Source of the DNA: Sphingomonas ginsenosidivorax
GTDB taxonomy: Bacteria > Pseudomonadota > Alphaproteobacteria > Sphingomonadales > Sphingomonadaceae
Direction: 5' to 3'
NCBI RefSeq assembly: GCF_007995065.1
Contig: NZ_VOQR01000001.1
Coordinates: 3,165,001-3,229,000 of the forward strand
DNA length: 64,000 nucleotides
The notes beneath the pieces were generated by a model. That model saw nothing but the letters and a program-made list of their open reading frames with translations, ran no database searches and had not been told where the DNA came from. Both the position numbers and the translations under genes were made by a program. Below are positions 29,495 to 38,691 of the stretch, piece after piece. The stretch's first letter is position 1; each line of letters opens with the position of its first letter.

Positions 29495-30378
29495 AAGTGG
29501 AGCTGGCGCTCGATCTCGTCGACGAGAGTCCGTCGGGCTTGCCAACCCGGCAACACGCGGCCGTCGCTTGCGATTGGCGTCATGACCTCACGCTGGCGAT
29601 ACGGTCTTCCGCCAAAATTTACCTGCAATGTGCGCTTGCTTACCCCGGCAACAAGGTTCACCAGACTCTTAACTTGATATCGTTCACCGGAAACGAAAAA
29701 GGCTTCATGCGTACCAGGGTCGATACGCGAAACCGTATCGGCCGCGATCAGGAAAGCGTCGATCACATCGTCAACATGCGTCATGTCTACGACCTGCTCT
29801 CCAGGCGACATGTCGAGCGGCAAGCCACTGCGTACGGCGTCGATTAGAATTTGGATAAGCTTGCGACGCTTATCACCCATTCCATAGGTATCAAACAACC
29901 TCAGTGTAACGACTGAAAGATTATGTGCGTCTGCATAGTATAGCAGCAGATCTTCCGCAGCCTGCTTTGTCGCCGCATAGAGGTTTACTGGCAGATACTC
30001 CTCACCTTTGAAGTGCTGCCAAGCGGTGCCCGTGTTGATGAGATGACGGACCCCGTTGGCTGCCATAGCCTCCGCCAAAAGAGCCGGGAACAAGATATTT
30101 GATTCCACCAATGCTGGTATTTGATCCGACTTATGGTCGGCGAGGTAAAGAGAGGCAAGATGGAACACGATGTCAGGCTTTGCAAAAGCGACCGCCGATG
30201 TTAAATCGCGCCTGCTGTCTACCGTATGTAGTTTCACCGTAGTCCCGAATGGCAACGCCGCGACATCGCTCTGCGGCCGCACAATCGCATCGACCTGCCA
30301 ACCGTCGGCCAGTAACCGCTTAGCAAGCTCTCCGCCAATATAGCCTGTGACGCCCGTAATAAGTGCGCGACGACTCAT
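29491..30378 (-). CDS. SDR reductase, candidate CDP-ascarylose synthase (AscF-like)
   Basis: A 295-residue extended short-chain dehydrogenase. The Rossmann motif is TGVTGYIGGELAKRL (residues 8-22) and the catalytic pair is in LYAATKQAAEDLL (YxxxK), preceded by the Ser/Thr-rich INTGTAWQH. In Yersinia and Salmonella loci the SDR after ddhABC decides the final sugar (Prt/RfbS, Abe/RfbJ, AscF). Here an epimerase gene lies directly upstream with a 4-base overlap, the arrangement expected for CDP-L-ascarylose. Predicted reaction: C4 reduction of the epimerised CDP-3,6-dideoxy-4-hexulose. The exact sugar is inference. Confidence 0.75.
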   Translation of the reverse strand: MSRRALITGVTGYIGGELAKRLLADGWQVDAIVRPQSDVAALPFGTTVKLHTVDSRRDLTSAVAFAKPDIVFHLASLYLADHKSDQIPALVESNILFPALLAEAMAANGVRHLINTGTAWQHFKGEEYLPVNLYAATKQAAEDLLLYYADAHNLSVVTLRLFDTYGMGDKRRKLIQILIDAVRSGLPLDMSPGEQVVDMTHVDDVIDAFLIAADTVSRIDPGTHEAFFVSGERYQVKSLVNLVAGVSKRTLQVNFGGRPYRQREVMTPIASDGRVLPGWQARRTLVDEIERQLHL

Positions 30379-30938
30379 CGTGCAGCCTGTGCGGGATCGA
30401 ACGTAAATGGCGTATCGAAATCCGCCAAACTGTGATGCCGACCATCCCGCTCCGATAGGGCGGGCATCTTAATTGGCCAATCGAACCCGATACTGTTCCA
30501 AGCGATTCCAGCGTCATGCGCCGGTGAATGTACGCTCGTAACCTTGTAATACATGCCACTTGCCTCGCTGATCGAGAGGAATCCATGCGCACATCCACTA
30601 GGCAGATACAGCCCTCTGCTATTCTGCGCGCTCAGCGTAAACCCAAGTGGGCGCCCGAAAGCGGGCGAACCACGACGCAGGTCCAAAACCACGTCAAGCA
30701 CTTCGCCGGTCAGACAGAACACCATCTTCGCATGAGCGGCCGGCGGAGTCTGGAAGTGCATGCCACGAACGACCCCCCGGGCCGATACCGAGAAATACTC
30801 CTCCCGCCAGTCAGTTCTTAAGCCCAGTTCCGCGAAACGCTCGTCATGAAAGGTCTTAACGAAAGAGCCGCGCAGGTCGCCCACAACCTTTGGTTGAAGG
30901 ACGTAACAACCTGGGATGTCGGTTGGTGTAGTATCCAT
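30375..30938 (-). CDS. RmlC-like epimerase, candidate CDP-4-hexulose 5-epimerase (AscE-like)
   Basis: A 187-residue cupin of the dTDP-4-dehydrorhamnose epimerase family. Typical motifs are RGMHFQ with the catalytic His, AKMVFCLTGEVLDVVLDLRRGS with the active-site Lys, and LPSGCAHGFLSIS. Where RmlC proteins usually have Tyr-Tyr before the SP.H..GI.W segment, this protein has Val-His (TSVHSPAHDAGIAWN). No rmlA, rmlB or rmlD is in the window, whereas ddhABC and ddhD lie immediately upstream. I therefore predict action on CDP-3,6-dideoxy-4-hexulose (C5 epimerisation, as AscE in Yersinia) rather than on dTDP-sugar. Confidence 0.8.
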   Translation of the reverse strand: MDTTPTDIPGCYVLQPKVVGDLRGSFVKTFHDERFAELGLRTDWREEYFSVSARGVVRGMHFQTPPAAHAKMVFCLTGEVLDVVLDLRRGSPAFGRPLGFTLSAQNSRGLYLPSGCAHGFLSISEASGMYYKVTSVHSPAHDAGIAWNSIGFDWPIKMPALSERDGRHHSLADFDTPFTFDPAQAAR

Positions 30939-30945
30939 AATAATA

Positions 30946-32259
30946 TTAGAAATTCAGTCCGAAGAATTCTTCGAGCTTCTCACCGACATAATCGAAATGC
31001 TCTTGGCCAAGCGCAGGGTAGAGGCCGAGCCAGAACGTGTTGTTCATCACCCGGTCGGTCTGCGTGAGATCGCCAACCACGCGGTAGTTGACGTGCTGGA
31101 AATAGGGCTGCCGCGTCAGGTTGCCGGCGAATAGCAGGCGCGTGCCAATCTTGTTCTGGTCGAGGAAGCGGGTCACATCGACGCGCTTTGCATCGACACC
31201 GTCGCGCAGCATTAGCGGGAAGCCGAACCACGACGGATCCGAATTCGGCGTCGCCTCGGGCATGATGAAGATCTCTTCGAGGCTCTTCAGGCGCTCAGTC
31301 AGCAAACCGAAATTGCGTCGACGCGCGGCGATAAAGCCTTCCGCGCGGTCGAGCTGCGCGAGGCCGCAGGCAGCCTGCATGTCGGTGATCTTCAGATTGT
31401 AGCCGAGGTGCGAGTACACATACTTGTGGTCGTAGCCGAACGGCAACGTGCCGTGCTGCTGGCCGAAGCGCGAGCCGCAGGTGTTATCACAGCCGGGTGC
31501 GCAATAGCAGTCGCGGCCCCAGTCACGGATCGATTCGATCAGCGGGCGCAGTTCAGCCGACTGGGTGAAAACTGCACCGCCCTCGCCCATCGTCATATGG
31601 TGCGCCGGGTAAAAGCTGAGCGTCGCGACGTCGCCCCAAGTGCCAACGAGCTTGTTGTTATAGGTCGCGCCAAGTGCATCGCAGCAATCTTCTACCAGCC
31701 ACAAGTCGTGCTCGTCGCAAATTCGGCGGACTTCCGCGAGGTTGAACGGGTTGCCAAGCGTATGCGCGATCATGATCGCGCCCGTCTTTTCGGTAATTGC
31801 CGCTTCGATCAGGCTGGCGTCGATGTTGTACGTCGGCACTTCGACATCAACGAACACCGGGATCAGGCCATGCTGGATCGACGGGTTGACGGTGGTCGGG
31901 AAGCCGGCCGCCACGGTGATGACTTCATCCCCAGGCTTCAGGCGGCGTTCACCAAGCTTGTGGCTGGTCAGGCACGACAGCGCCAGCAGGTTCGCGGACG
32001 AGCCTGAGGTCGTTGTCAGCAAGAACGGTGCGCCGACCATCTTGGCGAGCTTCGCCTCGAATTCGGTATTGAAGCGGCCGGTGGTCAGCCAGCCGTCGAG
32101 CGACGCCTCGACCATCATCTCGATCTCTGGTGCACCGATCACCTTGCCCGCGGGCGGGATCACGGATTCACCGGGTACGAACGGCTTGGGTGCGAATTGC
32201 TGTTCGGCATATTGGCCGACCAGGGTGCGGATCTGTTTGCGAAGTTCGTCAGCGTTCAT
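30946..32259 (-). CDS. ddhC: CDP-4-dehydro-6-deoxyglucose 3-dehydratase (E1)
   Basis: A 437-residue PMP- and [2Fe-2S]-dependent dehydratase (RfbH/DdhC/E1), which removes the C3 hydroxyl of CDP-4-keto-6-deoxyglucose. The aminotransferase fold is evident ([28 protein letters not shown]). In [14 protein letters not shown] the usual PLP-binding Lys is replaced by His, the hallmark of this 3-dehydratase. The Cys cluster [11 protein letters not shown] supplies the iron-sulfur ligands. Electrons come from DdhD encoded upstream. It overlaps ddhB by 4 bases and is followed after 7 bases by the epimerase gene. Confidence 0.97.
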   Translation of the reverse strand: MNADELRKQIRTLVGQYAEQQFAPKPFVPGESVIPPAGKVIGAPEIEMMVEASLDGWLTTGRFNTEFEAKLAKMVGAPFLLTTTSGSSANLLALSCLTSHKLGERRLKPGDEVITVAAGFPTTVNPSIQHGLIPVFVDVEVPTYNIDASLIEAAITEKTGAIMIAHTLGNPFNLAEVRRICDEHDLWLVEDCCDALGATYNNKLVGTWGDVATLSFYPAHHMTMGEGGAVFTQSAELRPLIESIRDWGRDCYCAPGCDNTCGSRFGQQHGTLPFGYDHKYVYSHLGYNLKITDMQAACGLAQLDRAEGFIAARRRNFGLLTERLKSLEEIFIMPEATPNSDPSWFGFPLMLRDGVDAKRVDVTRFLDQNKIGTRLLFAGNLTRQPYFQHVNYRVVGDLTQTDRVMNNTFWLGLYPALGQEHFDYVGEKLEEFFGLNF

Positions 32260-33392
32260 TGAAACAAGTCCTGTGCGGAAAAGGTTTTACTGGCGCCGGC
32301 AAAGCGCTCCAGCTCTTCAAGCGAATAAGCGTACATATCGGCTCCCGACAGCCAGGCGCGCTGCCAGGCGACAATCCGGTCAAGTGCCTGCGGCAGCGAC
32401 CAGCGTGGCTGCCATCCAAGCCCAAAGCGCGCTTTGGAGATGTCGAGCTTAAGATAATTTGCCTCGTGCGGCTGAACCGATTCATCAAGGGTCCAGTCGG
32501 CGCCATCGCCCCAGCGGGCGCACATGCGATCGACGATCCACTGTACCGGCTGAGCGTCCTCGTCGCGCGGACCGAAGTTCCAAGCTTGGGCGGCTCTAGG
32601 ATCGGCCCATAACGCCTGGCACAGCACGAGATAGCCCGATACCGGCTCCAGCACGTGCTGCCAAGGCCGGGTCGCAAGCGGATTGCGGATCATCACAGGG
32701 GCGCCATCGGCGACCGCGCGCAGGATATCCGGGATCAGGCGATCGGCTGCCCAGTCGCCACCACCGATGACGTTGCCGGCGCGCCCCGAGGCGAGCGCGG
32801 GCTGACCGTCGCCGGTGAAGAATGACCGACGATAGGCCGACGTCACCAGTTCGGAGCACCCTTTCGAGTTGCTGTACGGGTCATAGCCGCCCAACGCTTC
32901 GTCTTCGCGGTAGCCCCAAACCCATTCGCGGTTCTCATAGCATTTGTCGGTCGTTACCACGCAGACGGCACGGATCGACGATGCCTTGCGGACTGCCTCG
33001 AGCAGGTGGACTGTGCCCATGACGTTGGTGGCATAGGTGCCGACCGGATCGTCATAGGAGGCGCGCACCAGCGGCTGCGCCGCCATATGGATTACGATTT
33101 CTGGATCAGCCGCGACCAGCGCGGTCTCCAGCGCTTCGCGATCGCGGATGTCTCCGATGATCGACGTCATGCCGGCCGCCACGCCGGCAACCTCGAACAG
33201 CGCCGGACTGGTCGGAGGGGCGAGCGCAAAGCCGGTCAGCTTTGCACCCATCTTCTGCAGCCAGAGCGACGTCCAGCTGCCCTTGAACCCAGTATGACCG
33301 GTCAGGAAGACGCGCTTGCCTGTCCAAAATGCGGGGTCAACAACGCCCTTGCTTGTGATTGGCGCGGCAGTGTTGTCGATAGGCGTCACCAT
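32256..33392 (-). CDS. ddhB: CDP-glucose 4,6-dehydratase
   Basis: A 378-residue extended SDR (RfbG/DdhB) making CDP-4-keto-6-deoxy-D-glucose. The NAD motif is [11 protein letters not shown] (near residue 30), the catalytic region is [21 protein letters not shown] with [13 protein letters not shown] giving the YxxxK, and [19 protein letters not shown] is a signature of this enzyme. The ATG at 33392 overlaps the ddhA stop by seven bases (ATGGTGA); the frame upstream of it lies within ddhA. It acts directly after DdhA in the CDP-3,6-dideoxyhexose pathway. Confidence 0.97.
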   Translation of the reverse strand: MVTPIDNTAAPITSKGVVDPAFWTGKRVFLTGHTGFKGSWTSLWLQKMGAKLTGFALAPPTSPALFEVAGVAAGMTSIIGDIRDREALETALVAADPEIVIHMAAQPLVRASYDDPVGTYATNVMGTVHLLEAVRKASSIRAVCVVTTDKCYENREWVWGYREDEALGGYDPYSNSKGCSELVTSAYRRSFFTGDGQPALASGRAGNVIGGGDWAADRLIPDILRAVADGAPVMIRNPLATRPWQHVLEPVSGYLVLCQALWADPRAAQAWNFGPRDEDAQPVQWIVDRMCARWGDGADWTLDESVQPHEANYLKLDISKARFGLGWQPRWSLPQALDRIVAWQRAWLSGADMYAYSLEELERFAGASKTFSAQDLFQ

Positions 33393-34156
33393 ATCCGCCA
33401 CGGAGCCTTGCCGCCCTCCCACAGGCTCTCGAGATACTGCTTGTCGCGCAACGTATCCATCGGCTGCCAGAAGCCGTGATGCTCGTACGCCATCAATTCG
33501 CCATCAGTCGCAAGCGTGCGTAGGGGCTCCTGCTCCCAGATCGTCGCATCGCCTTCGAGATAGTCGAGCACCTTGGGCGACAGTACGAAATAGCCGCCAT
33601 TTATCATGCCGCCATCGCCTTGCGGCTTTTCGAGGAACTCGGTGATCTTACCGTCTTTCACCTGCAATGCGCCGAACCGGCCCGGCGGATAGGTCGCGGT
33701 CAACGTTGCAGCCTTGCCATGGCTGCGATGGAATTCGATCGACTTGGTGATGTCGATGTTACCAACGCCGTCGCCATAGGTGAAGAAGAAGAACTCCTCG
33801 TCCTTGACGTGATCGGCGACCCGCTTGAGGCGACCGCCGGTCATCGAATCGTCGCCGGTATCGATCAGCGTGACCTTCCACGGCTCCGCGCGCTTCTCGT
33901 GTACGAGCATCTCGTTCGCCTTCATGTCGAATGTGACGTCGGACATGTGCAGGAAGTAGTTCGCGAAATACTCCTTGATCACATAGCCTTTGTACCCGCA
34001 GCAGATCACGAAGTCGGTGACGCCATGTGCGGCGTAGATCTTCATGATATGCCACAGGATCGGGCGGCCGCCGATTTCGATCATCGGCTTGGGGCGCAGG
34101 CTGGTCTCTTCGGCGAAACGCGTGCCGAGACCACCGGCCAGAATGACTGCCTTCAT
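33386..34156 (-). CDS. ddhA: Glucose-1-phosphate cytidylyltransferase
   Basis: A 256-residue nucleotidyltransferase (RfbF/DdhA) that forms CDP-glucose from CTP and glucose 1-phosphate, the first committed step. The N-terminal signature is [24 protein letters not shown], followed by [25 protein letters not shown], both diagnostic for the cytidylyltransferase rather than the thymidylyl- or uridylyltransferases. The Mg-binding Asp is in [13 protein letters not shown]. Length matches Salmonella RfbF. It lies 9 bases after ddhD. Confidence 0.97.
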   Translation of the reverse strand: MKAVILAGGLGTRFAEETSLRPKPMIEIGGRPILWHIMKIYAAHGVTDFVICCGYKGYVIKEYFANYFLHMSDVTFDMKANEMLVHEKRAEPWKVTLIDTGDDSMTGGRLKRVADHVKDEEFFFFTYGDGVGNIDITKSIEFHRSHGKAATLTATYPPGRFGALQVKDGKITEFLEKPQGDGGMINGGYFVLSPKVLDYLEGDATIWEQEPLRTLATDGELMAYEHHGFWQPMDTLRDKQYLESLWEGGKAPWRIW

Positions 34157-34165
34157 TGCCCTACC

Positions 34166-35158
34166 TCAGTTCGAGCTGACAAATGCGTCGGAGAAAAAGC
34201 GGTTGGCCGGAAGACCGAGCGCCAAAAGAGTCTCTCGTGCGGATGTAATCATGGCGTTCGAGCCACATGCATAGACGACCGTGTCGTCGGGATCGATCCC
34301 CTGACGGATCGCGGCATCGTGTACATATCCCCGCGCGGCGTTCCAATAGGCATCGGCGCCCGATAGCAAGTGATGAACGCCGACGTCGAGGCCCAATCCA
34401 ACGGGATCCCAGCAGAAGCTCTCGGCTTCGCGGTTGCCCCAGAAGACAGTAAGGCGATGGAGCGCGGCCCGTTCGGGGTTTGCCGCCAGTTCCTCGAGCA
34501 GCGCCTTGACGGGAGCGATGCCGGTACCGGTCGCCAGAAAGACAATGTTGGTCGGCCCCTCCTCGCGTAGGAAGAAGGTCCCGAACGGCCCCTCGATCCG
34601 CAGCAGGTCGTTGGCCTTGGCGCGCTCGAACCAATATTCGCTCAGCGTGCCGCCCTTGTAGCGCTTGATGAGGAGTTCGAGCAGGCCGTCGCCGCGCGGC
34701 GCATTGGCCAGCGAATAGCTGCGGCGGACACCTTCCGCGATAACGTCGACATACTGGCCCGGCAGGAACCGCATCGGCGAGGCGGGAGGCGTCTTTAATA
34801 CGACGCGAGCGATGTCGCGTGCGAGACGCTCTATAGAAACAATGCGGGCCGGCACCGTTTTCGTCTCGAAGCCCGCAAGCCGGTCGAGCGACTCGATATC
34901 AAGTACGATGTCGCTGGTAGGGGTGCGGCAGCATGTTAGGATCAGTCCGCCTGCCGCCTCGTCAGGGGTTAGGCTCTCAGCCTCCGAACGCAGCAGCGCA
35001 GTATCACCTGCAAGCAGCGGCGCTTTGCAGATTCCACAACGCCCCGTTCGACAGCTGTACGCGAGTACAACGCCCTGCTGCCGCGCCGCATCAAGGATTG
35101 ATTGGCCGGGCAGGCTGCGCAACGCGCGATTATTAGCTAGGGCAATCTTGAAGCTCAC
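34166..35158 (-). CDS. ddhD: CDP-6-deoxy-delta-3,4-glucoseen reductase (E3)
   Basis: A 330-residue NADH-dependent flavin/iron-sulfur reductase (RfbI/AscD/DdhD). Residues 1-90 are a plant-type ferredoxin with Cys in YSCRTGRCGICKA and a fourth in LTCCRT. Residues 100-330 are a ferredoxin-NADP reductase module: RSYSLANAP binds FAD, VFLATGTGIAPVKALLEEL binds NADH, and VVYACGSNAMI ends the domain. It supplies electrons to DdhC. The GTG at 35158 has GGAG seven bases upstream. It is the first gene of the long minus-strand operon, the same ddhD-A-B-C order known in Yersinia O-antigen clusters. Confidence 0.95.
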   Translation of the reverse strand: MSFKIALANNRALRSLPGQSILDAARQQGVVLAYSCRTGRCGICKAPLLAGDTALLRSEAESLTPDEAAGGLILTCCRTPTSDIVLDIESLDRLAGFETKTVPARIVSIERLARDIARVVLKTPPASPMRFLPGQYVDVIAEGVRRSYSLANAPRGDGLLELLIKRYKGGTLSEYWFERAKANDLLRIEGPFGTFFLREEGPTNIVFLATGTGIAPVKALLEELAANPERAALHRLTVFWGNREAESFCWDPVGLGLDVGVHHLLSGADAYWNAARGYVHDAAIRQGIDPDDTVVYACGSNAMITSARETLLALGLPANRFFSDAFVSSN

Positions 35159-35441
35159 ATACTCACTCCGGATACGAACCTGGATCGCCGACCATCCGGC
35201 ATTGAGACCCTTGTCGCCTTGGCAGCCGCGACCCGATACGGAGATGCATGGCGGACCGGTGTGCGGCTCTGCCTCATCAGGCTTCCATCGAAATCGATCG
35301 GCAGGTTTGGCGATGCGTTACCGAAGAAGTTACCCCCCCGCAACCGCTTGGAATGTGCTGCGCATATCACGCTCACGAAGGTTATGGACTGATTTGCGCA
35401 ATGCTGGAATATATGCGCCCCCATCTAGCAATTGAGACTTC
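35159..35441. promoter_or_regulatory. Divergent promoter region of the polysaccharide locus
   Basis: These 283 bases separate ddhD (minus) from the glycosyltransferase at 35442 (plus), so they must drive both halves of the locus. The ribosome-binding site CGGAG for ddhD is at the left edge. I see no JUMPstart/ops-type element and no strong -35/-10 pair, and the short open frames inside look like chance. Confidence 0.45.
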
Positions 35442-36467
35442 ATGAACGCTCCTGGCCGCACCTTTACCCTTGCCGTCGATGCAAGCTGGCTTCGCGAGGG
35501 GGGGATCGCTCGGATGGGCCGCGAGATTCTAGCTAGACGGCCCGCCCATGTGCGCGTCGTCGAAATGCGCGTCGACCGACCGAACGCTGGCATTCTTACG
35601 CCTATCGGTTTTGCCCGCGCGATCCGCGCAACGCAAGCTGATGCAGTATGGTCACCCGGCTTTTTTCCCCCGGTCGTCCGCTCGGCCAAAACACCAATTT
35701 CAATCACCGTGCATGACCTCACGCACCTGCATTACTATTCACTTCGGCATCGACTTTACTACGACCTTGTTGTCCGTCCGCTGCTACGCAACGTCGATCG
35801 CATCTTCACCGTATCGGATTACACTCGCGACGAGCTATTAGCATGGACAGACTTTCCCGCCGATCGCGTCGTACGCATTTATAATGGCGTATCCAACGCC
35901 TTTTATCCAGTTTCAAACGGTGAAACCGCGCTCAAAAGAACTGAGCGTTACATACTGTATGTTGGCAATCGGCGCTCTTACAAGAACATCGATGGGCTGA
36001 TCACCGCCTTCGCCCATTCGTTGTTACCAGCGCGCGGCTATCGCTTGTGGCTAACCGGCGTCGACGATGGCGTCAGCTCGGTACGGGCCGCTCAGCTCGG
36101 TATCGGCGACCGACTTCGGTATTTAGGCCACCTCTCTGACACTGATCTCGCTGACGCTTATCGTGGCGCGCGCATGACCGCCTTCCTGTCGCTTTACGAA
36201 GGGTTCGGCCTCCCGGTGGTGGAGGCAATGGCGTGCGGGTGTCCCGTTATAACGTCTGACACAACGTCGCTGGCGGAGATTGCTGGCGATGCAGCCCTTA
36301 CAGTCGACCCGACTTCGCTCGATGCTATCGTCTGCGGACTCAACCGATTGGCTACCGACGACATCCTACGAGGGGCGCTTCAACAAGCGGGGTTGCGCCG
36401 AGCCGCCACATTTGATTGGGATGCCTGCGCAGCCCAATATTGGGCCTTACTAGCGTCGGGCTACTGA
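35442..36467 (+). CDS. Glycosyltransferase family 4 (GT-B)
   Basis: A 341-residue GT-B transferase with the same architecture as the GT at 24568: acceptor domain with TVHDLTHLHYYSLRHRLYY, donor domain with YILYVGNRRSYKNIDGLITAF and SLYEGFGLPVVEAMACGCPVI. The two share motif order but not close identity. It opens the plus-strand half of the locus. The expected role is addition of one residue, such as mannose, rhamnose or the dideoxyhexose, to the lipid-linked repeat. Specificity is unknown. Confidence 0.9.
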   Translation: MNAPGRTFTLAVDASWLREGGIARMGREILARRPAHVRVVEMRVDRPNAGILTPIGFARAIRATQADAVWSPGFFPPVVRSAKTPISITVHDLTHLHYYSLRHRLYYDLVVRPLLRNVDRIFTVSDYTRDELLAWTDFPADRVVRIYNGVSNAFYPVSNGETALKRTERYILYVGNRRSYKNIDGLITAFAHSLLPARGYRLWLTGVDDGVSSVRAAQLGIGDRLRYLGHLSDTDLADAYRGARMTAFLSLYEGFGLPVVEAMACGCPVITSDTTSLAEIAGDAALTVDPTSLDAIVCGLNRLATDDILRGALQQAGLRRAATFDWDACAAQYWALLASGY

Positions 36468-36518
36468 TTATATCTCGCCACATGCCAACGGCGACTCGGT
36501 ATTTTGGATCCTTAGGTT

Positions 36519-37424
36519 ATGCGTATCGCCTGTATCGTGCCTACCTACAACAGCCACAGCGAGCTCACGCGCCTCTTAGCGTCGTTGGACGTGCAGACGC
36601 TTGACCATGACCTTGTCATCGTTGATTCGAGTTCGTGCGACGGCACCGCGGAATTGGGGCGTTCACGCGCCGATATCTTCATACCGATCAATCAGCGCGA
36701 CTTCAATCATGGCGGCACCCGGCAGATGGTCGTGGACCTGCTCGTCGATCATGATGTGCTCGTTTTTCTAACGCAGGATGCGGAATTGGTGGAGCCCGAA
36801 GCTCTCGCCAAGCTTGTTGCCTGTTTCGACGATCGCACCGTAGGCGCTGCATGCGGACGGCAGTTGCCGCATCAAAACGCCAATCCCTTCGCCGAACATG
36901 CTCGGTTGTTTAATTATCCAGCCGAAGGTCGGGTCGTCGATCGCAACAACCTTAAGCTATACGGATTAAAAGCGGCCTTCATGTCCAACTCGTTTGCGGC
37001 CTATCTACGCACCGCTCTGGTAGCCGCGGGCGGCTTTCCCACTAATGTTATTCTTGCCGAGGATATGTACGTCGCCGCGCGGATGGTGATGGCGGGTTGG
37101 AAGATCGTCTATGCCAGCGAAGCGATGTGCCGCCATTCGCATAATTACACCGTAAAGGAGGAGGCGCAGCGCTATTTCGATACCGGCGTTTTCCACGCGC
37201 GCGAAACATGGATCCGCTCAACGCTGGGGGGCACTGGAGGCGAAGGACGGCGCTATGTGGTGTCTGAACTACGGTTTCTTGGGCTACGCCGCGCTCGGTT
37301 ATGGCCCGCAAGTTTGTGGCGCAACGCTGCCAAGCTCGCTGGCTATAAGCTTGGCCAGGCCGAAGAACAAATCCCCCTGCCATTGAAGCGACGCTGGTCA
37401 ATGCATCGCGGCTTTTGGAAATGA
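36519..37424 (+). CDS. Glycosyltransferase family 2, rhamnosyltransferase-like
   Basis: A 301-residue GT-A transferase. IACIVPTYNSHSELTRLLASL and LVIVDSSSCDGTAEL form the nucleotide fold. INQRDFNHGGTRQ is a signature shared by RfbF/WbbL-type rhamnosyltransferases that use 6-deoxyhexose donors. FLTQDAELVEPEAL carries the metal-binding acidic residues, and VILAEDMYVAARMVMAGW has the late ED base. Since its relatives accept deoxyhexose donors, it is a good candidate to transfer the CDP-dideoxyhexose product; this is inference. It starts 51 bases after the previous gene. Confidence 0.88.
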   Translation: MRIACIVPTYNSHSELTRLLASLDVQTLDHDLVIVDSSSCDGTAELGRSRADIFIPINQRDFNHGGTRQMVVDLLVDHDVLVFLTQDAELVEPEALAKLVACFDDRTVGAACGRQLPHQNANPFAEHARLFNYPAEGRVVDRNNLKLYGLKAAFMSNSFAAYLRTALVAAGGFPTNVILAEDMYVAARMVMAGWKIVYASEAMCRHSHNYTVKEEAQRYFDTGVFHARETWIRSTLGGTGGEGRRYVVSELRFLGLRRARLWPASLWRNAAKLAGYKLGQAEEQIPLPLKRRWSMHRGFWK

Positions 37425-37470
37425 TTATGGCCTTTATTACGAACTGCCGCATTGAACGACAGCTTGCCGC

Positions 37471-38691
37471 ATGATTCTTATTTTTCTTATCTTCGGGTCG
37501 GCGACGCTAGCTCTGTTTCTGTTTTACAGCTTCAAGGTCGGCTCGGTGGTCAATGCCATCACGATTTTTACCGGGCTAAAGGTGGCAATCGAGTTTATCT
37601 TTGAGCCAATCGGCTTTGCTCTTCATTTGTTTGCCTACGATACTTGGGCGATGTTAATCGTGAATGCTTTGTCGTTCTGCGGCTATGCGGCATTCGTGAT
37701 CGGTTTGCTAGCGACGCGGCAACCGCCAAACCCTCCTCGACACTTTGGGTTGCCTAACCACTTGCCTCTAGCCTGGCTACTGTTGGTTGCCGCATGGTTC
37801 GCGTATGCACCTATTCTTATAGAGTTTCGCGCTTATGTTTTTGAACCGCGACGAATTTATGAGCTGACTCGTACTGGATATGGGCTCTACACATTTGGCT
37901 CGTCTCTACTGACGTTCTGCGCCTACATCGTTTTCCAGATTTCCAACCGACGAGGCGCACTTTTATTTTATGTGGTAATGGTTACACTTATTCTACTTAA
38001 GGGCAGCAAGGGCCAGTTTGTTATTCTTGCTTCGATATTTATTATATCTTGCGTTTATCTACATGGCCTTAAATACTCTCTTAGTCGATCGTCAATTTAT
38101 TTCGCTATTATAGGCGCTCTTGGTCTCTACGTATTTGCCCTTAACTTTCGGGGTGATATCGACAACATATTCGTCTCGATCTCGGAATACTCTGATTATA
38201 ATCGGAATGGATCTTTAGTCGTCGATAGCGATACTTTCGGCTCATACGGCGGAAAGCTAACAATGGAAATGCAGTGGGTACCCAAAGTTCCGCGTGCGAT
38301 ATGGCCGAACAAACCTAAAGCATTTGGCGAATTTAGACTTGCAGCTCAGTACTTTCCGCAATGGTTCCTACTTGACCAAGGCTCCCCGTCTTTCGGTATT
38401 GGCATATATTTTGCCGATTTCGGCTGGTGGGCATTCCTAATATTTCCAGCTGTACAGTATATTTGTGGCTTATTACTGGGGATTTGCCTCGGAAAGTTGA
38501 TAATACGCCCAAATGTTTTTTATTTTGTGGTCAGCGTCTATCTTTCGGGTAATAATCTTTTAGCATCCGGCGCGGGAAATTATTTAATCGAGCATGTAAT
38601 TATTGGGGGGGCGTTGCTTATAATACTCACTTTCATGCGTAGCGCACCATCCCAACCTTTTCCCTTACGTCAGACGATCTTTCGTGCTTAG
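37471..38691 (+). CDS. Wzy-type O-antigen/exopolysaccharide polymerase
   Basis: A 406-residue protein with about 11-12 membrane helices, low GC and many Phe, Ile and Tyr codons. It resembles oligosaccharide repeat-unit polymerases: RPP/RRIYELTRTGYGLYTFGSSLL in the first large loop, then the GSKGQFVILASI helix and a long periplasmic loop (DIDNIFVSISEYSDYNRNGS...PKVPRAIWPNKPKAFGEF). It would join repeat units at the periplasmic face of the membrane. Composition is clearly different from the core genome, as usual for Wzy. It ends the plus-strand group; nothing recognisable follows before the IS relic. Confidence 0.85.
   Translation: MILIFLIFGSATLALFLFYSFKVGSVVNAITIFTGLKVAIEFIFEPIGFALHLFAYDTWAMLIVNALSFCGYAAFVIGLLATRQPPNPPRHFGLPNHLPLAWLLLVAAWFAYAPILIEFRAYVFEPRRIYELTRTGYGLYTFGSSLLTFCAYIVFQISNRRGALLFYVVMVTLILLKGSKGQFVILASIFIISCVYLHGLKYSLSRSSIYFAIIGALGLYVFALNFRGDIDNIFVSISEYSDYNRNGSLVVDSDTFGSYGGKLTMEMQWVPKVPRAIWPNKPKAFGEFRLAAQYFPQWFLLDQGSPSFGIGIYFADFGWWAFLIFPAVQYICGLLLGICLGKLIIRPNVFYFVVSVYLSGNNLLASGAGNYLIEHVIIGGALLIILTFMRSAPSQPFPLRQTIFRA

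Noticed and set aside
35159..35441. JUMPstart/ops antiterminator element upstream of the polysaccharide operon
   Set aside because: No GGCGGTAG-like core found on either strand in the divergent region.
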